Assembly: GCF_000004825.1 (NCBI RefSeq)
Contig: NW_008805063.1
Location: forward strand, 1,302,857 to 1,366,856
Reading direction: 5' to 3'
Length of the DNA stretch: 64,000 nucleotides
DNA from: Heterostelium album PN500
Taxonomy: Eukaryota; Evosea; Eumycetozoa; Acytosteliales; Acytosteliaceae
Part shown: positions 24,586 to 34,160 of the stretch, piece after piece
Numbering within the stretch: the first letter of the stretch is position 1
How the letters are laid out: the number at the start of each line of letters is the position of its first letter
Notes under the pieces: generated by a model
What the model was told of the DNA's origin: nothing
The model's database searches: none
The model's input: the letters and a program-made list of their open reading frames with translations, nothing else
Translations under genes and position numbers: made by a program

Positions 24586-25467
24586 TTAAATTTCCTCATC
24601 ACTATCGTTGTTGAACGATTGGAGATTGCTATCACGACGTTTGAAAATGGAAACTAAAGTACCAATGAGGAATGCACCAACAATACCCCAGGTGGCATAG
24701 TAGTAAACGATACCAAAGAATGAGGTACCCATTTCAATACGTGAGGTCAATAGTCCGATCTGTGACATGACACAGAGGTCGGTTGGAGCGTCGATCGAGC
24801 ATGGTTGGACAGTGTTGCTTGTTGCATTGTACCATACTTGGGTACCAAACAAACTGTAACGTGGAGCGAGCTGAATGATCTGAATATTCAAACATAGATT
24901 GGAGAGCATCAAGAGAATTGAAGCAATCAACAATCCCTGTGGAACGGTCTTTGATGGTGCAAACTCGTACATCTTGATCCACAAGAATCTAATTCCAATT
25001 CTAACGATGCCAGAGATTGTAACTGCATAGATATATACAATGATTAATCCAAGAAGAATATAATCCAATGGGAAATACTAAAAATATATTTTTGAAAAAA
25101 GGTTATTAATATACTCTAAATTCTTTCCCTACAATCTTTTATAAAAGCTTGTTTGTTTACTTACTGGAGCAGTTGAACTTAACATTAAATCGATTGGATT
25201 CTTCAAATTTGGATAATCGGTAAGGAAACCACATGCAGCACCACAGACAGAGCTTGAAAGTTTGTCGATAATGGAAAGTACGATTGAAATGATAATCAAG
25301 ATCGAGACGAGAAGGAAGAAGAATCCAAATATGAAAGCGAATGGTCGGAAAATAACTAAAATCTTTTTAATTCCAGAATTTGATGATTCCAATCTTGCTG
25401 AATGTTTAGATAATACTCTGAAAATATAAATTGTATCATAAAAATTATGTTAATATATATAGTTATA

Positions 25468-25503
<36 letters not shown>

Positions 25504-26537
25504 GTTGTTAGTTATAATAACAAACCTTTCTTTTGATTTTAATAGATTCATTGTTGCTTCTTCATCGGCAGACATTGTTTTACCAGAGGCATACTTTGAT
25601 CTGAAGTAATTTGCCTTTTCTCTGGTCTTGTGGAGATCATCGTTGATCTCACGACGATCATCACTGACACGACGCTTACCCTTGATCAAACCGATTGGGA
25701 ATGCAGAGAAACCGTAGGCAGTGTAACAGATCCAAACAACGAATCCAAGTAGAGTTAGACATGCAATTGCAAACATCAGTGATCCCTCTGCTGCATTCTG
25801 ATTAGCCAGTTCCTGTTCTATCCAATCTTTGATGTTCTGGTTATCGACTGGCTTGCTCGATCCCGGTCTGATGAAAGCACCGACCACCAACAACACCACA
25901 GTAAACACAATCAAGAATGCAGTGTATTTACAACCACCCAACACTCTTGCACCTGTAGATACATCATAATCATCCTCTTCATAGTAGAAATAGGTAAAAG
26001 GTATGATAATTAATGCAAATGCTAAAATACATGCATACATAACTAAAGATAGAGATATAGAGAGAGTTAAGTGAGAGTTAAATGAAATATTAGATTAGAT
26101 CGGATTGTTACAACTAATGAATATTGTCTTGATGTATCGAAGACATACCATAGTAAAGTATTTTAACAGAGTCATTACGTGTTTGGATGTCTGACTGTGA
26201 TATAGTGAAATTACCAGAGGAATTCGACATTGTAGATACATTTAGAATATCGACTGGAATAAGCATAACACACATAAGTGTCAATGTAAGACCTGTTACA
26301 GTGACAAATGTAGTCAATCTTTCAGATTCATGTTTATCTGACCAATATTTTAGTGATAATAATATTTTAATAATATAACAAACTCAAAAAAAAAAAAAAT
26401 AATTAAAAGCGATTGTCATATGACAATATTAATATACTCATTTATTTAAAACATAATAATAATAATAAGTATATATAAATTATACATACAATGACAACAC
26501 CACCAAAAGATGCCCAACCAAAACCTATGTCCAACAT
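24586..26537 (-). CDS. lmbrd1: LMBD1-like lysosomal cobalamin transport escort protein
   Basis: Complement exons 24586..25077, 25165..25417, 25526..26042, 26149..26382 and probably 26490..26537; about 514 residues. LMBR1-family proteins have about nine membrane helices; LMBRD1 acts with ABCD4 to release cobalamin from lysosomes. Matching landmarks: MLDIGFGWASFGG, LIPVDILNVS, IPFTYFYYEEDDYD, GFSAFPIGLIKGKR, CGFLTDYPNLKNPID, YFPLDYILLGLIIVYIY and QIIQLAPRYSLFGTQ, ending in an acidic tail. Exons 2-5 join in perfect phase. The first junction does not: GTATGT after GGVVI leaves phase 0 while exon 2 needs one more base. An alternative GTG donor 11 nt upstream keeps the frame, so the first exon boundary is uncertain. 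Confidence 0.9.
26412..26427. repeat. 16-bp perfect palindrome
   Basis: ATTGTCATATGACAAT lies in the presumed first intron of the LMBD1 gene, 85 bp downstream of its start region. Purpose unknown; it could be a dimeric protein site. Confidence 0.8.
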
Positions 26538-26833
26538 CTTTTTGATCTTTATTTTATTTTAAAGCAATTTACTATCTATTTATTTATATATAAATTTTAT
26601 TTAATATTTGATTATTTTTAAAAAGAAATAAATATTATTATTGTTTAAACAACAATGTTTAATTAAAAAAAAAAACAACCTCTCAAAAAATAACAACACA
26701 CATAGAATTTTAAAAATTGCAAAAAAAAAAAATAAAAATCATAACCCTGGTAACAAAACGTTTGCATCGGAATAATTTTTTAAATTATAGAAGTTTTGAA
26801 AAAATTGGCTAGTATTAAAAAAACAGTTGATAT
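26538..26833. other. Short intergenic region
   Basis: AT-rich gap of 296 bp between the LMBD1 start and the 3' end of the EGF-like gene, both on the minus strand. Nothing further seen. Confidence 0.5.
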
Positions 26834-28081
26834 TTATTTTGAACATTTAGGTAAACCATTGTTATCCCATGAGATTGTGCCATTGAAACAATCACATCGA
26901 TCAAGTGTATCTGAAAAAGTCAAATCATTTTGACATTTACAGTATCCGTTGGAACAATAGCCGTAGGGATATTTACACTCATAGTCTTGCAGACAACTTA
27001 TAGGTCCAGTACCTTTGATGACACACTCTGGTATTCCGTTTAGCCATCTGACTGTTCCCGGGTTACAAGTTCTGCAATCGGTACCCGAGAATTTTGATCG
27101 ACAACGACAACTACCTTCGGTTGTTTGGTTATGATTGTAGATGGTTGTCGATGTTGGGTTGGTAGTATCGAGCTGTTCGAATCTTAAAACTTGGTGATCT
27201 TCGGTGGCTGCAAACATCTTGATAGCATCGCGATTGAATATCAATCCGTGTGTCGAAGAAGAGTGTATCTTCTTGAGATAGGAGATATCCGATGCTCGGT
27301 CGATGGGTAGTTGCCAGATACCGGTGTAGTTGGTACCGAAACTATGAGTGACACCAAAGTAAAAGGCACTGGAGGAACGAGCGAATGCAGTCGTATAGAA
27401 TGGAAGTCTTATAACTAGGTCCGCCTGTCTACATTGATTGCAATCACGATTGAGACTGTACATTCCCGATTGATCGACATAGTAGATCTTTTCTCCGATT
27501 CTGGTTATGTGATTACAACGCACCGGTTGCAGCAACATCTCTATCGATGTTCCATTGGCTGCCTTTCTCTGTAGGTAGTATTCACATGTGTATGTATCGC
27601 CTGTACTCTCATCTACATACATTCCAAACGGTATCAAATTGGTTGTTCTCCAGGTAGTAACGAAACTGTTGTTCGATGAAAAATATGGTCCGACACCATA
27701 GGAATTGTATTGTGCAGCTTCAAGGTAGACAAGCTTCAATGTTTGATCGTAGTGAATGAGTGCTTGTGTACGGTGGTAGATAGTTGTACTATCGGTGATG
27801 ATTGGATAATCACCTTGGAGAGGTGAACCGCCATTTCCAGGTAAACTTGCAATATAAGGTGGTTCATTGGCATTACTAGTAATGCCATTGAATTTACCCA
27901 GTAGAATAACTCTATCTAATGAATCGTCATAACCAATGCCAGTCAACAAATCAAAAGCATCATGACTACACTGACTAAATGGTTGGTTATTTCCACATTG
28001 CCAGTCATACTGACAAGTCAATACCAACTCTAATAAACAAACAAATAATAATAATATTTTAACAAATTGATAAATTTTCAT
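26834..28081 (-). CDS. Secreted protein with C-terminal EGF-like cysteine modules
   Basis: Single exon, 415 residues, ATG at 28081. The signal peptide is MKIYQFVKILLLFVCLLELVLT. A 300-residue region with several N-glycosylation sequons follows; its short repeated strand pattern (GYDDSLDRVILLGKF, QALIHYDQTLKLVYLEA, TRIGEKIYYVDQSGMY, GLIFNRDAIKMFAATE) suggests a beta-propeller-like domain. Cysteine-rich EGF/laminin-EGF-like modules end the protein (CRCRSKFSGTDCRTCNPG, CLQDYECKYPYGYCSNGYC, CKCQNDLTF). No C-terminal hydrophobic tail, so it should be released or lysosomal rather than anchored. Dictyostelids have many such EGF-bearing secreted proteins. The exact role is unknown. Confidence 0.85.
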   Translation of the reverse strand: MKIYQFVKILLLFVCLLELVLTCQYDWQCGNNQPFSQCSHDAFDLLTGIGYDDSLDRVILLGKFNGITSNANEPPYIASLPGNGGSPLQGDYPIITDSTTIYHRTQALIHYDQTLKLVYLEAAQYNSYGVGPYFSSNNSFVTTWRTTNLIPFGMYVDESTGDTYTCEYYLQRKAANGTSIEMLLQPVRCNHITRIGEKIYYVDQSGMYSLNRDCNQCRQADLVIRLPFYTTAFARSSSAFYFGVTHSFGTNYTGIWQLPIDRASDISYLKKIHSSSTHGLIFNRDAIKMFAATEDHQVLRFEQLDTTNPTSTTIYNHNQTTEGSCRCRSKFSGTDCRTCNPGTVRWLNGIPECVIKGTGPISCLQDYECKYPYGYCSNGYCKCQNDLTFSDTLDRCDCFNGTISWDNNGLPKCSK

Positions 28082-28375
28082 ATTTTTCTAACAAATATAT
28101 AAAAAATGAAATACAAAATTCATTCAACTTCAATATTTATCTTTATCTTTATCTTTATTAAGTAAAGAGTAAATTAATTAAATAATAAAATTTGTAAATA
28201 AAATTAATATAAAACAAATATAATTTCCCAATTTGTACCTTTAATGTTTTTTTGTAAAAACTGTTTTAAACAAACACACTCGGACAATTAAAAAGATAAA
28301 TAAATATAATTATTTAAACCCAAAAAAGGGTGTTGAAATTTTGTTTATTAAAAATAATTTTATCTGTTAGTCAAA
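28082..28375. other. Intergenic region upstream of the EGF-like gene
   Basis: AT-rich, with CTTTATCTTTATCTTTATT repeated near 28140. It should hold the EGF-like gene promoter. Nothing else seen. Confidence 0.5.
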
Positions 28376-28508
28376 AACTGGGGTTTGTATGTACATATCC
28401 ATGCTAATTGTGTAGATGCAGTCAATGATGTATGCCCAGTGACAACTGATATCTTACCATACTTGGTATAGATCTTATTTATTATTATTATATTTTTACT
28501 TACATTAG
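28376..28508 (+). pseudogene. Inverted fragment copy of the 3' end of the CEMIP-like gene
   Basis: Bases 28376..28471 align without gaps to the complement of 29477..29572, the last 32 codons of the CEMIP-like gene, with 5 mismatches in 96. The similarity continues past the stop codon into the 3' flank to about 28508. The frame is still open and ends at the same place (NWGLYVHIHANC to ILPYLV). Upstream of the conserved NWG the similarity stops, so this is only a terminal piece without start or promoter. It is opposite in orientation to its source. Best read as debris of a duplicated or inverted neighbour. Confidence 0.88.
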
Positions 28509-29100
28509 GCGTTCTTCTCCACCGATTCGATGGTTTTACAAAAATGTAACTTTTTATCAGATTCCAATTTATTTGATAATGTTTAAATATAATTCTATAG
28601 TGATTTTCAATAATAGTATAGATTTCAACTTTTGATCTTTAGTTTTAATATTTAAAAATGATCAAACATATTAACTTAATTTTTATTTATAATTTTGTAA
28701 TTTTAGATAAATCTTTAAATCTTGATTGGCACACATTGTTTTGTTTTAAAAAAATAGAAATAAATCAATGTAAATAAAAAAATAGAACTATAGACAACAT
28801 TTCCAAGAAAATGTTCTTCCGATTTTCGCAAGTAGAATCAACTATTTTTGTTTTATAAAATGATAATGTGATTTTTATTGATATAATATCAATAGATTCC
28901 TCCTTTTTCTTTCCTTTAGAATTTAACGGGATACGATTATCAATTTCCAAGGAAATCTAAGTATTAATAATGCTGAATTTATAGTTTAATTTAATATCAG
29001 CAGTATCAACACATTTAATAAAAATTATTGACTTTATCACAAATCACAACATTAATAATATTATTAATCTTTATAGGTTTACAATAAACCACATTTACTT

Positions 29101-29349
29101 TTAATTCTTTGCCAACTCTGTTCCAAGAACAGATGTCTGCACCAGCATGCATAATGGCAGTTCGATTTGCTCGTTGATCTTGGTTTTTAGGTAAATCGGA
29201 CGAACTTTCAAGTGGTAGTGGATTGGCATGGATGTCTTAGTTTTGAACGTTTTCCAGCGCACGAAGGATGTTGGTATTAAGGAAGGGGTTCCCGTAACTA
29301 TGATTTTGATGATTGTTTTTTTCCAACTCTGCTGATCATTTATAGACTT
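29101..29349 (-). pseudogene. Coding-like orphan fragment, unrecognised
   Basis: An 83-codon open frame on the complement, ending at TAA (29101..29103), with no ATG near its start. Its base composition is much richer in G and C than the flanks (for example TTCGTGCGCTGGAAAACG), as in real exons here. Readable parts: IIKIIVTGTPSLIPTSFVRW, SMPIHYHLKVRPIYLKTK, IELPLCMLVQTSVLGTEL. It lies between the CEMIP-like gene and the inverted copy of its end, so it may be a leftover exon of a gene lost in the same rearrangement. An unannotated terminal exon of a live gene is possible but no upstream exon was found. Confidence 0.5.
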
Positions 29350-29365
29350 TCAAATATCAGCAGAG
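29327..29365. repeat. Short inverted repeat
   Basis: CTCTGCTGAT at 29327-29336 and ATCAGCAGAG at 29356-29365 pair perfectly around a 19-nt loop, at the upstream edge of the orphan coding fragment. Confidence 0.6.
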
Positions 29366-29476
29366 CTCAATAATAAATCAAAAAAAAAAAATTTTGAATG
29401 TAAAATAAAAAGTTACATTTATTTAATAAATAATGTTCCTTATGGAAGTAAAAATAATAATATTAATAAATAAGAT

Positions 29477-32400
29477 CTATACCATGTATGGTAAGATATC
29501 AGGTGTAACTGGGCATACATCATTGACTGCACCTGCACAATTAGCATGGATATGTACATACAAACCCCAGTTTACACCGTAAACACGAACTCCATTTCTT
29601 TCAAAATACTCATCTGAACTACCTGTTGCTGCCAAATCTACAAATTTAATATATAGATTGACACCATCGAAATAGAAGTTCTGACCTGAACCAGCACGAA
29701 GTGTTGCCAAACTTGATACTGGTGTGAAAGTACGACTCTCTTCATAGTAGTAGGCAACTATAGAGAATGTGGTTCCAGCTGGGTATGGAATAGCCATGAT
29801 GATGTGATTGTTGAATGGAATCTGGAGTAGATGGAACTCAATGAAAGTTGGTGATCCTCTAAAGGTATACATGTACCAACCGAAATTGGACATACCGGTC
29901 ATACCTGGATTCTGAGTGAATGGGATAGTGCGACGATCGGTAATTCCATTACCAAACAATGAGAAATTACCAATGGGTGTGAGTGGCCATCCAGGATAGG
30001 ACTCGTTCCACTCGATGAATCCAGGAACTCTAAAGAACAAACTGGCAATCTCATAACCTGGAACCTTGTTACAAAGCCATGTTTTCCAGTTGTTTTGGAA
30101 TGAACAGGAGCTATGGAAATTCCACCAGTTTGGAGTGGATCCTAAAAGAGTTGGAACACCTCGCTTTGTTGCACTACCATCCCAATCCATAAAGTTAAAG
30201 AATCTTGATGCTCCGGTTGGAATTACGTTTAATCCGACAATCTGAGAATCTGGTACATTGACATACGATATGTTCTTGGTTGCAGAGATACCTTGTGGTT
30301 TATAGACATCAGAGAATGTAATACCAACAATAGCAGAGTTATCTTCTTCTGGGTTTGGTGCATTTGGATTGTGAATGAAATTTCTAAATTGAATGTTACT
30401 GAGAACTGTTTGAACCAAGGTATCGTAGAATTGGAAACCTTGTCTGGTGTAAGTGTCGAGTCGAGAGAGAGCATTTTGGGTTTGTCCATTAACGATTGCA
30501 TTGTGGAGCCATGCCTGACCAAACAAAGTAGCAGGACGACTGGAATCATGCGATTCCAAACCGATTACCTCAACTGTATCACCCCAATGAGCGACACCCA
30601 TATGAGAAAGGAATACTTTGGTATTGGTAAAGGTCAAGAATGCAATATTACCAGATGAAGTCAAGGTTTGACGTGATGTTCTACCGGAATTGTAAATCAG
30701 TGTACCATCTACCAACGAATGTGAAAGATTACCACCGACATAAAAAGTTCCACCAAAATTGAAATAGAAACCTGAAGAATGTCCTGAATTTCCATTAAAC
30801 TCTAGGAAAGGTCTAGAAGCAGGGACAATATTAACAGTTTTATGATTTCCAATTGGTTTATAAAGATTTGGCTAAATAAACATAATATTAATATTTAATA
30901 AATACTTTATATTTTTTTTACTTACAAAACTAAATCCAGCCCAACCACCACTTGCAGCATTTCCAATGAATCTATTATAACAATTGGTAATATAAAATGG
31001 GCTTGCAGCAACATCAGCAGGTTGTTTTAGGTCATCACTTTCATAGAACCATTCGCCTTGTTGTGTAGTTCCAGCCGCTGGAGTACCAATGGTTTTAATA
31101 TAGGCACCCAAATTGTAAGAGATTGTGTTGTTCTCTTCGACACCATCCTCCAAGTAATAGCAATGTCCATATGCATTGAAAGCAGTGTTTCTTGTTACTG
31201 TTAAATTGTTTGTACCATGAATGGTGATGCAACGGTAGAAGGAATCATGTACGGAACAATCGGAAATATAAGAATTCTTGACAGTATTGGCCAAGTGGAA
31301 ATGTACTGGGTATCTAGCCTTTAGATTCTTTTGTCCAAATCGTTCGAATTCTACTCCTGCAACTTGTCCTTCTCCTACAATAATCAACTGTCCTCCAAAT
31401 CCATTGGCTTCAGTAGAATCTGCTTGTGAACCAGATAGTTTGATTCTTCTGCTGAGCAAACCGATTTCAGATTGGTATTCTTGACCACCGTAATGAAGAT
31501 ATTGCACCGGTTGCGTGAACTGAACTCTTTTTCCTTGGATTGCTTCGATCGTAAGGATTTCATTTAGGTTGTACGAAGGATCATCAAGCATATAAGAGGT
31601 TGTAATGAATACTTGTTGTCCTACTTCCCAGTTTACATTGTCCAACAGGTAGACAACACGATCACCAGTGTATGCAGTTGTAGCCAACTTGGTCCAAGTG
31701 TTATGATATTGTTTACCGTGCATAGAAATGAATGCATTCTGTGCAACACCAATACCCTTTGTTCCTAGGAATGGTGCAATATTATCTTGCAATGTTTTGG
31801 CACCGCTAAAGATTAAATTGATTCGTGCATTGTAACGACATTGAGTGGTACCCATAATAAGTTTACCTTGTACATAGATATCACGGAAATTAATAGTCAT
31901 ATTGGCGTCCATGAATATCAATTCACTGGTGGCTGGAACAACAATCTTTTGGTACACTTGAGTTGAAGACATGGAGCAAGATGATACCAAAACTTTTGTA
32001 TTGGCTGGCAGGGTGATATTTGTGTTTGGAGAAGGTACACCTGCTGCTCCCCAAGTAGCTGGATCGTGCCAATGTTTCAATCCAGTCTGGAGATAAGGAC
32101 ATTTCGAGATGTCTTGTGGATCAAGTGATTGAGGTGGTCTTGGAAGTACGATTGACTCTGAATCTTGGGTGAGCAGATTGGCTGGTGTTGTGATTGCGTA
32201 CGATGGTACAGTTAATCTGAGATCACGGAAATAATATTTTCTTGGTGTCGGTCCAGACAGTTCGTTAAAGTAGATTTGAATGAAAAGTGTGGACTCGGCA
32301 ATATCAATCGAAGGAGTGAATAGAATTTGTTTGGTTACCCAAGCGTTGGTGGAACTCCAACTTCCATAGGTGGTACCTTTGATACGTGCAACAATAAAGT

Positions 32401-32948
32401 CTTCGGATAACCAACCATTTGGCCAACCGTTGACATCGATCTTCTTGGCTATAATAACAGAGATGTTGGTGATGGTATTGTACTGAGCTTGTGTCTCACC
32501 TAGAAGGAAAGAAAAGTCTACTTGATACTGGCGACCTGCACGATAGGCAATGGTAGTCGATTGTCTGGATGCCAAAAACACATATCTTGGTCCCCAAACA
32601 GAGGTAGTCAATTTCAGGGCACCTGCCACTGACAAACCATTGGAAAGACCTGTGGCCACTGTCAAGGTAGTTTGATCATAGTTCCAATCACACATCACTC
32701 TCCATTGAGTATCTGATGTTCCATAGATAGAATATGCTGGATTTTGTGTGAGAATAGCTGGTGAAACTGGAACACTAGCTGATGCAACTGGCTCTCTCCA
32801 ACTTGCATTAGTTGAACATGTTTGAGCATAACAACATGTTACTATTAAAAGTATAAAAACTAGAAATCAAAAAAAAAATGTTAACAATCTAGATTGATAG
32901 TATAATTATATAATTTTTGTATTTACCTAAAAATAATTGATACTTCAT
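29477..32948 (-). CDS. CEMIP/TMEM2-like secreted G8-domain protein
   Basis: Complement exons 32927..32948 (22 nt), 30926..32859 and 29477..30871; phases close to 1116 residues. Exon 1 plus the next bases give the signal peptide MKYQLFLVFILLIVTCCYAQ. The N-terminus (about 50-210) is carbohydrate-binding-like. A G8 domain follows (LKHWHDPATWGAAGVPSPNT, VYQKIVVPATSELIFMDANM, IYVQGKLIMG). After it comes a right-handed parallel beta-helix with the CEMIP hallmarks QLIIVGEGQVAGVEFERFGQ, ARYPVHFHLANTVKNSYI, CSVHDSFYRCITIHGTNN and GHCYYLEDGVEENNTI. Animal CEMIP/TMEM2 act on hyaluronan; in an amoeba the substrate is more likely another extracellular or matrix polysaccharide. No membrane anchor is seen at the C-terminus. 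A 3' fragment is duplicated at 28376..28508. Confidence 0.92.
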
Positions 32949-33538
32949 GATATAGATTTTCAATCAATGTTATGATGGTGTTGGTATTTATCTATCAAAA
33001 AATGATAGTTCAAAGTCGAAAATGAACATGTTTAGATATTATAATCTACGACCTCCGATGTATTATTTGAATAGAGAAATATCTGTTTGGTGACATCTTA
33101 ATCATGGTATTACAATACTGTTGTTGTCATACTAATGTCATGTTGATCGATAGATTTTTACTGACAATATCATGATTTAGATATTTTCTATTTTTCTTTT
33201 CTTTGTTTTTTTTTTTTTTGTAGTTACCAATAAATCCCAATCTTGAGAAAACATGTGTGACTTTTGGGTTTTGATTTCGAGTTTAAGATATCTTTAAAAG
33301 ATACAATAAAAAATGGAATTCATTAACATAAAAATGATGATCACTTTTATTTTTTTAGATTTTTTTTTTTGTAAAACCAAAAAGATGTGCAAATGTGAAC
33401 CGACTAAAAAAATAGTTTGGCTTTCAAAAAACTCAATTTCTTTACTTAAATTTGGGATGTGTTGTGGAACTACAAAAAAACGAATAGGAATTTCTATTTT
33501 TATTTATTATCGATCTTTTTCAAAAATTATATTTACAA
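32949..33538. other. Intergenic region upstream of the CEMIP-like gene
   Basis: AT-rich, with a T run near 33210-33220. An open frame on + at 33313..33696 is low complexity and mostly antisense to the next gene. Nothing else supported. Confidence 0.5.
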
Positions 33539-33997
33539 TTATGGATAATAAATTGGACCATTTTCAATTGGGAAGATTCCGACCGATTTATTATTTAGGT
33601 ATTTTATTATACTTCTTGAGAAATTTTGGCAATCATCGAAAAGTAAGAAATATCTTTGATCATAGACAAATCTTTCAAAGAAGGAGCTCCATGTGATGTT
33701 GTCAACCTCTCCATAGCATGATAACCTGACTCTCCGACCTGTCTCACCCCAGGTTTCGAGTGCTGCCGACTCCAATGAGTTTCTCACCAACGATACTACA
33801 AAACTATAGTTATGCTTTTGAATACATGCATATTGACCATTATCAAGTTGCAAAATGACAGACCAGTGATTGGGACCAAACCAACTAAACAATGATTTTT
33901 TTGCTATCCACGAACACACTATTTTAACTTGTTTGTTTTTATCATTTTCTCTGATTGTTTCTTTAACATTCTTAGGTGCACTTTCAATATTACCCAT
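33539..33997 (-). CDS. Small LRAT/NlpC-like (permuted papain-fold) protein with myristoylation signal
   Basis: Single exon, 152 residues, ATG at 33997. It begins MGNIESAP, which fits the N-myristoylation rule (Gly2, Ser6), so membrane attachment is likely. A candidate catalytic His near 44 lies in GPNHWSVILQLDNGQYACIQK and a candidate Cys near 123 in LLFDDCQNFSRSIIKYL. A His-before-Cys order with a (N/D)C-x-x-F motif is the layout of LRAT-like and permuted NlpC/P60 proteins, which act as thiol acyltransferases, phospholipases or peptidases. Between them come two strand-like segments (YSFVVSLVRN, RRVRLSCYG). The assignment rests on motifs only. It could also be an inactive or viral-like homologue of the fold. 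Confidence 0.7.
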   Translation of the reverse strand: MGNIESAPKNVKETIRENDKNKQVKIVCSWIAKKSLFSWFGPNHWSVILQLDNGQYACIQKHNYSFVVSLVRNSLESAALETWGETGRRVRLSCYGEVDNITWSSFFERFVYDQRYFLLFDDCQNFSRSIIKYLNNKSVGIFPIENGPIYYP

Positions 33998-34160
33998 TAA
34001 AAGATAATTTGACCAGTTTAAATTAAATTACAAATGAAAACCTTTTTGATTTTCTTTTTGATATTTCAAAAAAAAAAAAAAAAACTTAAGAAAATAATTT
34101 TATCTAAACAGTTTATTGTCAATATTTCAAACAAGATTTATAAAATAAAAAAAAGATTTA

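Noticed and set aside
33313-33696. 127-codon plus-strand frame
   Set aside because: First half is AT-rich low complexity and the second half is antisense to the LRAT/NlpC-like gene.
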